13,492 bases of DNA. It comes from Eubacteriales bacterium (GTDB lineage: Bacteria; Bacillota; Clostridia; Oscillospirales; Acutalibacteraceae). The stretch spans positions 1 to 13,492 of the forward strand of contig JAUMXP010000027.1 of assembly GCA_030529125.1 (NCBI GenBank), given 5' to 3'. The position numbers and the translations under genes were made by a program. The notes under the pieces are model-generated. The model had not been told where the DNA came from, did no database searches, and was given only the letters and a program-made list of their open reading frames with translations. The stretch's first letter is position 1; each line of letters opens with the position of its first letter. Of the stretch, positions 1 through 7,312 are shown in pieces.

Positions 1-35
1 TTCTGATTATTCTGGTTATTCTGATTTTCTGCCAT
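1..35 (-). CDS. lysS: Start of a gene, probably lysyl-tRNA synthetase (partial)
   Basis: Only the first 11 codons lie in the window (MAENQNNQNNQ). The ATG is at 35-33, and an AGAGGGA ribosome-binding site lies just upstream on the minus strand. The N-terminus is Asn/Gln-rich and not diagnostic. The lysS call is an inference from gene order: in many Firmicutes lysS directly follows greA, and the gene upstream here is greA. A terminator lies between the two, so expression from the greA promoter would need read-through. Any other gene placed after greA would fit the visible codons equally well. Confidence 0.5.
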   Translation of the reverse strand, partial: MAENQNNQNNQ

Positions 36-59
36 AAAAATCCCTCTTTCAATAAACCT

Positions 60-87
60 AAAAAAGGGCGACTGTGAGAAGTCGCCC
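60..87 (-). terminator. Intrinsic terminator after greA
   Basis: Perfect 8-bp GC-rich stem GGGCGACT/AGTCGCCC (66-73 with 80-87), 6-nt loop, followed on the minus strand by six T (65-60). It starts 8 bases past the greA stop codon and ends about 24 bases before the next start codon, so it could also act as a partial terminator within a greA-lysS unit. Confidence 0.85.
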
Positions 88-95
88 GAAAAATC

Positions 96-569
96 TTATT
101 TTGAAATCTCAAGCACCTTGAGTGCGATAACTCCGGCAGGAGCCTCAATCTCTACAACATCGCCAACCTTTTTGCCTAGTAAGCCTACGCCGATTGGTGA
201 CTCATCAGAGATTTTGCCTTCTCTTGGGTTAGACTCGTTTGAACCAACGATTTTGTATTCAAAAGTCTTGCCCATCTTGATATTTTCAACTTTAATTTTT
301 GAGCCGATGTGAATATGCTCTGTATTCATATCGCTTTCGTCAATGAGGACTGCGTTCTTAAGAGTAGCCTCGATTGTAACGATACGAGCTTCGAGTATTG
401 CCTGTTCATTTTTAGCATCATCATACTCACTGTTCTCAGACAGGTCGCCGTATGAACGAGCTACTTTAATTTTTTCAGCAATTTCTTTTCGTTTTTCGCC
501 TTTTAAGAAATCGAGTTCTTCTTCCAGCTGTTTTAAGCCTTCAGCTGTAAGCATAATCGGTTTAGCCAT
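96..569 (-). CDS. greA: Transcription elongation factor GreA
   Basis: The 157-residue product has the usual GreA length. GreA binds the RNA polymerase secondary channel and stimulates cleavage of backtracked transcripts. The N-terminal coiled coil (about residues 5-75) carries the tip motif GDLSENSEYDDAK (41-53). The acidic residues D42 and E45 match the pair that coordinates the catalytic Mg2+ in known GreA proteins. The C-terminal half (about 80-157) is the globular FKBP-like domain, with the typical IGSKIKVE and ESPIGVGLLGKKVGD stretches. The start is ATG at 569, preceded by AAAGGA. A near-consensus promoter (623-650) drives the gene and a hairpin terminator follows it. Nothing appears truncated or unusual. 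Confidence 0.97.
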   Translation of the reverse strand: MAKPIMLTAEGLKQLEEELDFLKGEKRKEIAEKIKVARSYGDLSENSEYDDAKNEQAILEARIVTIEATLKNAVLIDESDMNTEHIHIGSKIKVENIKMGKTFEYKIVGSNESNPREGKISDESPIGVGLLGKKVGDVVEIEAPAGVIALKVLEISK

Positions 570-622
570 ATTATAAGTATCCTTTCATATAAAATAGGAA
601 TAATTGTTTGCACATAAGTAGT

Positions 623-650
623 ATTATAGCATTTATCGGCATTATGTCAA
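623..650 (-). promoter_or_regulatory. Strong sigma-A promoter of greA
   Basis: Minus strand reads TTGACA (650-645), a 16-bp spacer, then TATAAT (628-623), with an extended -10 TG immediately upstream (TGCTATAAT). Both hexamers match consensus. The TGA stop of the upstream 277-residue gene (649-647) is embedded in the -35 hexamer, so the two genes are packed with no spare sequence. Confidence 0.85.
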
Positions 651-1480
651 GATTTATCACTCAGTTTTTTCAGCTGATTTTTGAGTGAAGAAATGGTGAG
701 AACACTATTACTACTCAAACACATCGACGGTATGAGCGATCCAAGCTGGTACATCTTTTCGACACAATACAGTGCTGATGCAAAATACGTTCTGTTTAGA
801 AACTCTGGGCACAGACTGTTTATATCCTTTGGTAACACAATATCGTAATCATGGATAACCACGCAATCTATCGCTTTATCAATAGCCCTGTCAGTTAGTA
901 TAACCGCGTTATGCTTTGGTATGAAATCAAAGTACAGGCCGTTTGGTGCGATTATCAAATCACAGTTTGCTAGTGCTTTTGTGCTTTTGCTGATACGCAG
1001 TGGAGCTCCTGTTTCTTCAAGTAACTGGTCTGCTATTTCCATATATTCATCAGTTTTTTCTGTAACTACAGTGAGCGTATCTATGTACTTAAGCAAGTAA
1101 TTAATAACTGAGTCAAACTGCATTTTCATATCAACGAAGCCTACTTTAAGTGTGCAATCATTCAGGCTGCTAAGCAAGCTGATGCTGAGATTTATACACA
1201 ACTGATGCTTGTAGTCATCGCAGAAAAAGCGTTTGTATGACCTGCCTTTTGGCAACTTCGTCTTTGCATCACACAAAAGTCGGTTTCGCTGTGCTCCAAT
1301 ATACTTATCGAGCTTACTCCAATTTAGTGCTTTTCTGCGTTTAGTAACCTCTATTATCTTTACTTGTACATCTGAGTTTTCTTTTATTCTGACTTTAACA
1401 CTGTTTCTTCTAAAACTTGAAAACACTCTTTGAAAAGCACTATTACTCTCTGTTTCTTTTATATGTAACGCTGTAAGCAT
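647..1480 (-). CDS. Protein of unknown function, possible Rossmann-like core
   Basis: The 277-residue protein was not recognised. No signal peptide or transmembrane segment is visible, so it is probably cytoplasmic. The N-terminal ~75 residues are very basic (RRNSVKVRIKEN, KRRKALNWSKLDKY, RNRLLCDAKTKLPKGRSYKR). The middle has an alternating beta-alpha pattern: VGFVDM, TLTVVTEKTDEYMEIADQLLEETGAPL, ANCDLIIAPNG, NAVILTD. This resembles a nucleotide-binding Rossmann fold, although no clear GxGxxG is seen. The gene follows the M23 hydrolase by about 64 bases. Its SD is GGGGG at 1487-1491, inside a 10-bp hairpin, which suggests control of termination or translation. The start is ATG at 1480. Any functional link to FtsEX and the hydrolase is only contextual. 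Confidence 0.75.
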   Translation of the reverse strand: MLTALHIKETESNSAFQRVFSSFRRNSVKVRIKENSDVQVKIIEVTKRRKALNWSKLDKYIGAQRNRLLCDAKTKLPKGRSYKRFFCDDYKHQLCINLSISLLSSLNDCTLKVGFVDMKMQFDSVINYLLKYIDTLTVVTEKTDEYMEIADQLLEETGAPLRISKSTKALANCDLIIAPNGLYFDFIPKHNAVILTDRAIDKAIDCVVIHDYDIVLPKDINSLCPEFLNRTYFASALYCVEKMYQLGSLIPSMCLSSNSVLTISSLKNQLKKLSDKS

Positions 1481-1522
1481 AAAAATCCCCCTGCATAAAC
1501 TATGTTCAAGTATATGCAGGGG
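1481..1522 (-). promoter_or_regulatory. Hairpin sequestering the SD of the unknown gene (attenuator-like)
   Basis: On the minus strand CCCCTGCATA (1522-1513) pairs perfectly with TATGCAGGGG (1497-1488) around a 15-nt loop. The 3' arm GCAGGGGG is the only plausible SD for the ATG at 1480, and a T5 run (1485-1481) lies between the arm and the ATG. The hairpin could therefore terminate hydrolase transcripts, block translation of the downstream gene, or both. Confidence 0.6.
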
Positions 1523-1544
1523 TTGTATTATGTATTAATAATTA

Positions 1545-2750
1545 TCAGTACTCGCTCATTGGATCATACTTAACACCATTGAAACGTGTTTCAAAATGTA
1601 AGTGTGCGCCAGTTGAATGACCTGTAGAACCTACAGTACCGAGGTACTGACCAGCCGATACAGACTGTCCAACAGATACCGCTACAGATGTAAGGTGAGC
1701 ATAAACAGTTTCTTTGCCGTTGCCATGGTTAATCCATACATAGTTACCATAACCACCGCCACAACCGCAGGAGTAGTATTTACCCCAGTTATGTGGACAG
1801 CTTGTGCAAGTAGCTACGACTGTACCGCTTGATGCTGCAACTACAGTTGCGCCCATGATACCGCCACCGGCAATATCGATAGCACCGTGGTTGTAATATC
1901 CACGCCATTCTTCAAACTGTGATGTCAGTGTGAAGTAACCAGGACATGGCCATACATAACCGCCTGTTGATGGCACTACGACGGTTGAACCGCCGCCACC
2001 GCCACCTGTGCTTGGCTTCTGCTGTTGCTGTTGTCTATAGTACTCAGCGAGCTCATCATCGAGCTGTGCAAGCTGATCTTCAGTCATAGTAAGCTGATCT
2101 AAAAGCTCGTCGCTTTCTTCTTGAAGTGTTGCGAGAATCTGCTCGTTTTCAGCTAAGAGATCATTGAGCTCATTCTGCTTCTTTTCGAGGTTAGTTTTCT
2201 CTTCTTCGAGTGCAACCTTATCTACCTGGAGAGCTTCTTTCTCAGCACTGATCTGATCAAGCTGAGTCTGGATATCATTGATAAGATCTTCGTCATGAGC
2301 AGATACGCTCTTTACAAGCTGTACTTTATCGAGGAAATCTGAGAAGTCTTTAGCACCCATGATAATCTCAAGAGAAGAAACATCGCCTGCTAAATAGATA
2401 GTCTTGATACGCTGACGAAGAATATCCATATTCTCTTCGATTTCGAGGTTTTTAGCTTCGATTTCCTGAGTTTTCTCAAGAATCTGAGCGTCTAATGCTT
2501 CTATCTTCTGATGGCTTAACTGGATTTCCTGAGTTACAGTTTCAACCTTGCCTACAATAGCGTCAACATATTCCTGCTGCTGATCTACTTCAGCCTGCTT
2601 GTCTTCAAGAATAGCCTCATACTGTGCACTCTGCTGTTCGAGCTCTTCCTGTTTCTGCTTTATTTCGTCTAGATCTGTTGCAGCAACTGAGATAACACAG
2701 CCTGCAATGATACAAAGGCACACGATACATGATAGTATTTTTTTAATCAT
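1545..2750 (-). CDS. Secreted coiled-coil M23 peptidoglycan endopeptidase (FtsEX partner, PcsB/EnvC-like)
   Basis: The start is ATG at 2750, chosen because AAAGGAGA lies 5 bases upstream and a signal peptide follows directly (MIKKILSCIVCLCIIAGCVISVAA); an in-frame start 12 codons earlier has no SD. The mature protein has a long coiled coil (about residues 25-240, rich in E, Q, L and K). A Q-rich and then Gly-rich linker (QQQQQKPSTGGGGGG) follows, and the last ~138 residues are an M23/LytM domain. Its metal and catalytic motifs are intact: H288 and D292 in NHGAID, H352 in YAHL, H383 and H385 in HLH. A Cys-rich insert (CTSCPHNWGKYYSCGCGGG) lies inside the domain. Coiled-coil M23 enzymes encoded next to ftsEX are typically held inactive and activated by FtsX at the membrane; here the gene directly follows ftsX. 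Confidence 0.92.
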   Translation of the reverse strand: MIKKILSCIVCLCIIAGCVISVAATDLDEIKQKQEELEQQSAQYEAILEDKQAEVDQQQEYVDAIVGKVETVTQEIQLSHQKIEALDAQILEKTQEIEAKNLEIEENMDILRQRIKTIYLAGDVSSLEIIMGAKDFSDFLDKVQLVKSVSAHDEDLINDIQTQLDQISAEKEALQVDKVALEEEKTNLEKKQNELNDLLAENEQILATLQEESDELLDQLTMTEDQLAQLDDELAEYYRQQQQQKPSTGGGGGGSTVVVPSTGGYVWPCPGYFTLTSQFEEWRGYYNHGAIDIAGGGIMGATVVAASSGTVVATCTSCPHNWGKYYSCGCGGGYGNYVWINHGNGKETVYAHLTSVAVSVGQSVSAGQYLGTVGSTGHSTGAHLHFETRFNGVKYDPMSEY

Positions 2751-2867
2751 ACTTTTCTCCTTTTCCTTTTCGAAACTTACGCACACAAAACCACAGTGGA
2801 TATTGGCATTATTATGGTTTTGCTACTTCGTATCCAATTGTAAATCGGAAAATGTAAGTTTAAATTA

Positions 2868-3782
2868 TTACCAACCGAGTATTTCGTTACCCTCTTTTTT
2901 GAGATACTTACGAATGGATAGATAACTGCCGAGTGCACCTACAACTACACCGGCGCCAATAAATGCAACGATGATAAACCACGCAAATTCCGAGAACGGA
3001 ACAAATTTTTCACCAAGCGGACTGACAATACCTTTAACTGCTTGTTTAACCGCATCGTAAAGCAGCATAATCAATCCGATTGAAATGCCCGCTGACGCAA
3101 GTCCTATAATCACACCTTCAACAATAAAAGGTAATCTTACGAACGAGTTGGTCGCACCGACAGATTTCATAATACTGATCTCAAATCGATGTGAGAACAT
3201 TGTCATACGGATAGTATTACTGATAATGAACAGCGAAATAATTGCAAGTGCAAGAATAATCCAGAAGCTCATTGTAGTAATAAGTGTATTAAGACTGGTC
3301 AGCTTCTCAGCTACGTCACTTCGCGATGAAACTGTGCTGACTCCATCTACCTTGTTAATCTCCTGTACTGTCTGGTCGTATAGCGCCAGATCAGCCATTA
3401 CAATATGATAAGCATGTGGCAACGGGTTGTCATCGCCTGTCATATTCTGAAAAACTTCCTCACCTAAAACATCTCTATATGCTTCGATTGCTTCGTCTTT
3501 AGGATAGAAAGAAGCTTCGGTTACGTTATCGATTTTTGTCAATGACTTGCCGACATATACAGCTTCAAGCTCAGAGAGGTCGTCTTCGAGATAAACAGTT
3601 GTGACGTTAGATTCGCCAACATCTTCAACAATCTCAGAAACGTTTATACTGAGCATAATAGCAGAACCTGTCAGCACCAGACATGAAATGAGTACGCCGA
3701 TAGACGCAAGACTCATCATTCTGTTTGACCAGATATTCTTAAAGCCTTCTCTGATGAGATAGCCAATACTACTAAAATTCAT
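2868..3782 (-). CDS. ftsX: Cell-division ABC transporter permease FtsX
   Basis: The 304-residue protein has the classic four-helix FtsX topology. TM1 is at about 20-46 and is followed by an extracellular loop (about 48-165). Three TM segments follow at about 168-196, 214-243 and 266-290, with a basic C-terminus. FtsX forms a complex with FtsE and transmits ATP-driven conformational change to a peptidoglycan hydrolase outside the membrane; the large first loop is the expected contact surface. The start is ATG at 3782, with AAAGGA upstream, 19 bases after the ftsE stop. The M23 hydrolase begins about 118 bases downstream. No truncation is seen. Confidence 0.95.
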   Translation of the reverse strand: MNFSSIGYLIREGFKNIWSNRMMSLASIGVLISCLVLTGSAIMLSINVSEIVEDVGESNVTTVYLEDDLSELEAVYVGKSLTKIDNVTEASFYPKDEAIEAYRDVLGEEVFQNMTGDDNPLPHAYHIVMADLALYDQTVQEINKVDGVSTVSSRSDVAEKLTSLNTLITTMSFWIILALAIISLFIISNTIRMTMFSHRFEISIMKSVGATNSFVRLPFIVEGVIIGLASAGISIGLIMLLYDAVKQAVKGIVSPLGEKFVPFSEFAWFIIVAFIGAGVVVGALGSYLSIRKYLKKEGNEILGW

Positions 3783-3801
3783 GATGATATTCCTTTCCGA
3801 T

Positions 3802-4488
3802 TTAAATAGCGACCATTGTGTCGTCTTCTTTAGTGTCGCTGACGACTTTACCGCCTTCGATTCTGACTACACGCTTGTTAAAACTCTCTACAAGCTCGTG
3901 CTCATGAGTAACAACAAGTACTGTAGTACCTCTCTTGTTAATTTCGGAAAGAAGCTCAATAATCTCGTATGAAAGTTCAGGGTCAATGTTACCTGTAGGC
4001 TCGTCTGCAATAATCATCTGAGGGTTATTTACAAGCGCACGCGCCAAACTTACACGCTGCTGCTCACCACCGGAAAGCTCAGATGGCTTATTCTTAGCTT
4101 TGCCTTTAAGTCCAACGAGATCGAGAATATATGGAACTCTCTTTTTGATGGTTTTACCTTTTTTGCCTACACAGCGCATCGCAAATGCAACGTTATTATA
4201 AACGCTCATTTTACCGATAAGACGGAAGTCCTGGAAAACGATGCCCATTGTACGGCGAAGATAAGGAACCTTTCTTCTCTTTAGTTTTTCAAGATGCACA
4301 CCATTGACGATGATAGAACCCTTAGTAGGAGTTTCCTCGTGCATGATGAGCTTCAAAAATGTACTTTTGCCGGCACCTGATGCACCAACGATGAATACGA
4401 ATTCACCTTTTTCAACCGTTAAGTTGATACCGTTGAGTGCGTGGGTACCGTTAGAATATGTTTTAAAAACATTACGAAATTCAATCAT
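3802..4488 (-). CDS. ftsE: Cell-division ABC transporter ATPase FtsE
   Basis: This 228-residue ABC ATPase is the usual FtsE length. It has Walker A GASGAGKS (35-42), a Q-loop (Q86 in VFQDFRL), signature LSGGE (138-142), Walker B MIIADEPTG (158-166) and the H-loop H195. The sequence GIVFQDFRLI is characteristic of FtsE rather than other ABC ATPases. It is cytoplasmic and drives FtsX. The start is ATG at 4488, with AAGGACGG upstream. No strong terminator separates it from the CdaR-type regulator gene upstream, so the two may be co-transcribed, and no convincing promoter was found in the 82-base gap. Confidence 0.96.
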   Translation of the reverse strand: MIEFRNVFKTYSNGTHALNGINLTVEKGEFVFIVGASGAGKSTFLKLIMHEETPTKGSIIVNGVHLEKLKRRKVPYLRRTMGIVFQDFRLIGKMSVYNNVAFAMRCVGKKGKTIKKRVPYILDLVGLKGKAKNKPSELSGGEQQRVSLARALVNNPQMIIADEPTGNIDPELSYEIIELLSEINKRGTTVLVVTHEHELVESFNKRVVRIEGGKVVSDTKEDDTMVAI

Positions 4489-4570
4489 ATTAACCGTCCT
4501 TAAATAACCGCTTTTTTTGGTATGCGCAAGTGCAATTACCGCATCACTGCACAGGAGCGAATACTATGTA

Positions 4571-5656
4571 TTAGAACTTTGTAGGGCTGGATGTAAGATA
4601 TTTCTTAACCATGAGCGCTACTTTGAAGACGATAGCATCTTCAAATTCACGAAGGTCAAGACCAGTAATTTTCTTGATTTTCTCAAGTCTGTATACAAGG
4701 GTGTTTCTGTGAACAAAGAGCTTTCTGGATGTTTCAGAAACGTTAAGATTGTTCTCAAAGAACTTCTGGATAGTAAAGAGTGTTTCCTGATCAAGGCTTT
4801 CAATGGAACCACGCTTGAATACTTCCTTCAAGAACATATCGCACAGTGTTGTTGGCAACTGATAAACAAGACGAGCAATACCTAAGTTATCATAGCTGAT
4901 GATTGTACGCTCTGTATCAAACACCTTACCAACCTCGAGTGCAACCTGAGCTTCTTTGAATGAACGCGCAAGGTCCTTGATGCCGACAACTGTTGTACCG
5001 ATACCGATGACACAATGTGTGTAGAACTCTGTTGACAGAGTATCAACAATAGAACCTGCGAGCTTCTCAAGATCTTTGCTCTCGATACCAGGCTTGATTT
5101 CTTTAACGAGAGTAATATCAGTCTCATTAATATTGATAACGAAGTCCTTTGACTTATCAGGGAAGAGATTCTGCACGATATCGTAAGCAGAAATATCTGT
5201 CTTAGATGTGATCTTGATAATCATACATACACGGGATACTTCGCTGTTGAAACGCAGTTCTCTGGCTTTTAAGTAAATGTCGCCCGGAAGAATATTATCG
5301 AGTATTACATTCTTAATAAAGTTACTTCTGTCATACTTCTCATCATAATACTGCTTGATTGAAGCAAGTGACACCGCAAGCAACTGAGCATACTTTTGCG
5401 CAACTTCGTCAGTACCCTGTACAAAAACCGCATATTCAGCTCTGGAACTAGAGCCGAAAGATTTGAAAGTATGACCATTGATAGCAAAAGTAACAGTAGC
5501 AGAAAGAGTCTCTGAGTTAATGTTCTCGTTAACCTCGCCTATTCTGCCAAGTTCTGAACAAGCTATTACAACAGAAGTCTCATCAACAACGCCGATTGTT
5601 CTGTCGATAGCATCTTTCATTTGATGGATTACGCCCTGAAATAATCTGTTAGACAT
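4571..5656 (-). CDS. CdaR/PucR-family transcriptional regulator
   Basis: The 361-residue product ends with a PucR-type helix-turn-helix (about residues 294-361). The diagnostic motif LNVSETSRKLFVHRNTLVYR is followed by LEKIKKITGLDL. The preceding region (about 130-280) fits the degenerate GGDEF-like domain found in CdaR proteins. The N-terminal 120 residues probably sense a ligand and include a YDEKYDRSNFIKNVI linker. Relatives regulate the use of sugar diacids, purines or other carbon and nitrogen sources; the ligand here is unknown. The start is ATG at 5656; an in-frame TTG five codons upstream is rejected because the SD GGAGG lies inside that extension. Neighbours are a sugar ABC ATPase upstream and ftsEX downstream. 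Its promoter and a repeated upstream motif are listed separately. Confidence 0.88.
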   Translation of the reverse strand: MSNRLFQGVIHQMKDAIDRTIGVVDETSVVIACSELGRIGEVNENINSETLSATVTFAINGHTFKSFGSSSRAEYAVFVQGTDEVAQKYAQLLAVSLASIKQYYDEKYDRSNFIKNVILDNILPGDIYLKARELRFNSEVSRVCMIIKITSKTDISAYDIVQNLFPDKSKDFVININETDITLVKEIKPGIESKDLEKLAGSIVDTLSTEFYTHCVIGIGTTVVGIKDLARSFKEAQVALEVGKVFDTERTIISYDNLGIARLVYQLPTTLCDMFLKEVFKRGSIESLDQETLFTIQKFFENNLNVSETSRKLFVHRNTLVYRLEKIKKITGLDLREFEDAIVFKVALMVKKYLTSSPTKF

Positions 5657-5736
5657 AACATGCCTCCGCAAAAAATAATAGTCAAATTTACCGAACGATT
5701 GGGTGCTTTCAATAAATTACCCACGTTATCATATAC

Positions 5737-5765
5737 ATTTTACACAAAAAGATAGCAAAAATCAA
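5737..5765 (-). promoter_or_regulatory. Promoter of the CdaR-type regulator gene
   Basis: Minus strand TTGATT (5765-5760), a 17-bp spacer and TAAAAT (5742-5737). Transcription would start near 5730, giving a leader of about 75 nt before the ATG at 5656. Confidence 0.6.
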
Positions 5766-5849
5766 CCTTTTTTTAAAAAACACGTACCGAAAGTGATATT
5801 TATGTACAAAAAATAAACAAAATATTCATAAATATTTCACAAAGTTAAT

Positions 5850-5882
5850 TTGCACAAAAGCGTTAGCAGATTGCACAAAAGC
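5850..5882. repeat. Two direct repeats of TTGCACAAAAGC, 21 bp apart
   Basis: The 12-bp sequence occurs at 5850-5861 and 5871-5882, one repeat every 21 bp, which is two helical turns. The core also occurs inverted as TTGTGCAA at 6024-6031. The pair lies about 85 bp upstream of the regulator promoter, so it is a candidate operator, possibly for autoregulation. This is inferred from spacing and position only. Confidence 0.45.
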
Positions 5883-5886
5883 ATAT

Positions 5887-5928
5887 AAAAAGCCCTTTAC
5901 AATCGGGTTTTGAGCGATTGTAAAGGGC
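5887..5928 (-). terminator. Intrinsic terminator after the msmK-like gene
   Basis: Perfect 14-bp stem (5892-5905 with 5915-5928; minus strand begins GCCCTTTACAATCG), 9-nt loop, followed on the minus strand by TTTTT (5891-5887). It lies about 114 bases past the msmK-like stop codon. Two weaker inverted repeats lie between (GCTGTC/GACAGC, 5968-5988; CAAAATT/AATTTTG, 5993-6008). The terminator insulates the regulator and ftsEX from msmK-like transcripts. Confidence 0.9.
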
Positions 5929-6041
5929 AAAATAAACAAAAGGTTTATTAACATTTACAAATAGCCAGCTGTCAAAACTGCAGACAGCACAGCAAAATTA
6001 CAATTTTGATACAATACGCAAAATTGTGCAAAAAATCGACA

Positions 6042-7160
6042 TTAGTTAGTGATTGTGCACTCTGTATCCTTATCAAAAATATGAATCTTATTGATATCGA
6101 ATGCGATTTCGATCATATCGCCAGGCTTAGCTGTTGAGTGTGGCTCAACTCTAGCTGTAACAGGGATACCGCCGATATTTACATAGAGGTAAATCTCAGC
6201 ACCCATAAGCTCAGTAACGTCAACGTTAGCTCTGATAACGCCGTTGCCACCGTCGCACTTAGCGATGAACTCAGGCTCATCGTGTACATGCTCAGGACGG
6301 ATACCGAATCTTACAGCCTTGCCAGCATAAGGAGCGAGGCAGTTGTTCTTATTCTTTGACTCAGGAAGGGTGATAGAATACTCGTCAAACTTAAGAGCAT
6401 AGTTGTCGCCTTCTTTAACTAAAACTGCGTCAATGAAGTTCATCTGTGGTGAACCGATAAAGCCAGCAACGAATTCGTTACAAGGCATATCGTAAAGATG
6501 CTGAGGTGTGTCAACCTGCTGGATAAAGCCGTCTTTCATAACAACGATTCTTGTACCCATTGTCATAGCCTCAGTCTGGTCATGTGTAACGTAAATAAAT
6601 GTAGTACCAAGTCTCTGATAAAGCTTAGAAATCTCTGTTCTCATGTTAGCACGAAGCTTAGCATCAAGGTTTGAGAGAGGCTCGTCAAGTAAGAATACCT
6701 TAGGATCACGAACGATAGCACGACCGAGCGCTACACGCTGTCTCTGGCCACCAGAGAGAGCCTTTGGCTTTCTGTCGAGGTACTCTTCGATACCGAGGAT
6801 ACGAGCAGCTTCCTGAACTCTTCTAGCGATTTCTTCTTTAGGCATCTTTCTGAGTTTAAGACCAAATGCCATGTTATCATAAACTGTCATATGTGGATAG
6901 AGAGCATAGTTCTGGAATACCATCGCAATATCTCTGTCCTTTGGAGCTACGTCGTTAGCCAGCATATCGCCGATGTAGAGCTCACCCTTAGAAATATCTT
7001 CGAGACCAGCGATCATACGAAGAGTTGTAGATTTACCGCAACCTGAAGGACCAACAAGAATGATAAATTCCTTATCCTCGATCTCAAGGTTGAAGTCTGT
7101 TACTGCGACAACGCCGCCATCATAAATTTTGTAAATGTGTTGTAATGAAACTTTTGCCAT
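6042..7160 (-). CDS. msmK: Sugar ABC transporter ATPase, MsmK/UgpC type
   Basis: This 372-residue ATPase belongs to the carbohydrate-uptake subfamily 1. It has Walker A GPSGCGKST (37-45), the Q-loop sequence VFQNYALYPHMTVYDNMAFGL, signature LSGGQ (135-139), Walker B LLDEP (157-161) and H-loop H193 in VTHDQTEAM. The C-terminal ~130 residues form the OB/TOBE regulatory domain (FGIRPEHVHDEP, ELMGAEIYLYV) typical of MalK, UgpC and MsmK. The start is ATG at 7160, with TTGGAGG 8 bases upstream; an in-frame start nine codons earlier would put the SD inside the gene. No permease or binding protein lies nearby and the gene has its own promoter and terminator. It therefore probably energises several sugar transporters encoded elsewhere, as known for streptococcal MsmK. 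The symbol is by family; ugpC is an equivalent label. Confidence 0.9.
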   Translation of the reverse strand: MAKVSLQHIYKIYDGGVVAVTDFNLEIEDKEFIILVGPSGCGKSTTLRMIAGLEDISKGELYIGDMLANDVAPKDRDIAMVFQNYALYPHMTVYDNMAFGLKLRKMPKEEIARRVQEAARILGIEEYLDRKPKALSGGQRQRVALGRAIVRDPKVFLLDEPLSNLDAKLRANMRTEISKLYQRLGTTFIYVTHDQTEAMTMGTRIVVMKDGFIQQVDTPQHLYDMPCNEFVAGFIGSPQMNFIDAVLVKEGDNYALKFDEYSITLPESKNKNNCLAPYAGKAVRFGIRPEHVHDEPEFIAKCDGGNGVIRANVDVTELMGAEIYLYVNIGGIPVTARVEPHSTAKPGDMIEIAFDINKIHIFDKDTECTITN

Positions 7161-7212
7161 GTGAAAACCTCCAATAATAGCGTGCAAAACACGTCTACCT
7201 ATATCAACTAGT

Positions 7213-7221
7213 ATTGTATCA
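7213..7221 (-). promoter_or_regulatory. Extended -10 promoter of the msmK-like gene
   Basis: The minus strand carries TGATACAAT, an extended -10 with hexamer TACAAT at 7218-7213, about 53 bases upstream of the start codon. No good -35 hexamer sits at 16-18 bp, as expected for an extended -10 promoter. A short CGTG/CACG hairpin (about 7181-7193) lies in the leader. Confidence 0.5.
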
Positions 7222-7312
7222 CAAATCTTTTTACAATACCACCTATTTTTTCACTAAATATTTGACTGATTTTTTATATAATATTCCCATAAGTAAAAAA
7301 ATTTAAGCGATT

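Noticed and set aside
2839..2858. Two TGTAA motifs upstream of the M23 hydrolase resembling a WalR box
   Set aside because: The known site needs the two hexamers 11 bp apart; here the start-to-start distance is 14 bp, and no clear promoter accompanies them.
2751..2867. Possible promoter TTGGAT / ATAAT-like in the ftsX-hydrolase gap
   Set aside because: The best hexamer pairs have 15-16 or 18 bp spacing and poor matches, so an independent hydrolase promoter cannot be supported.
7262..7282. TTGACT and TATAAT on the plus strand between msmK and rsuA
   Set aside because: The spacer is only 9 bp and no plus-strand gene follows.
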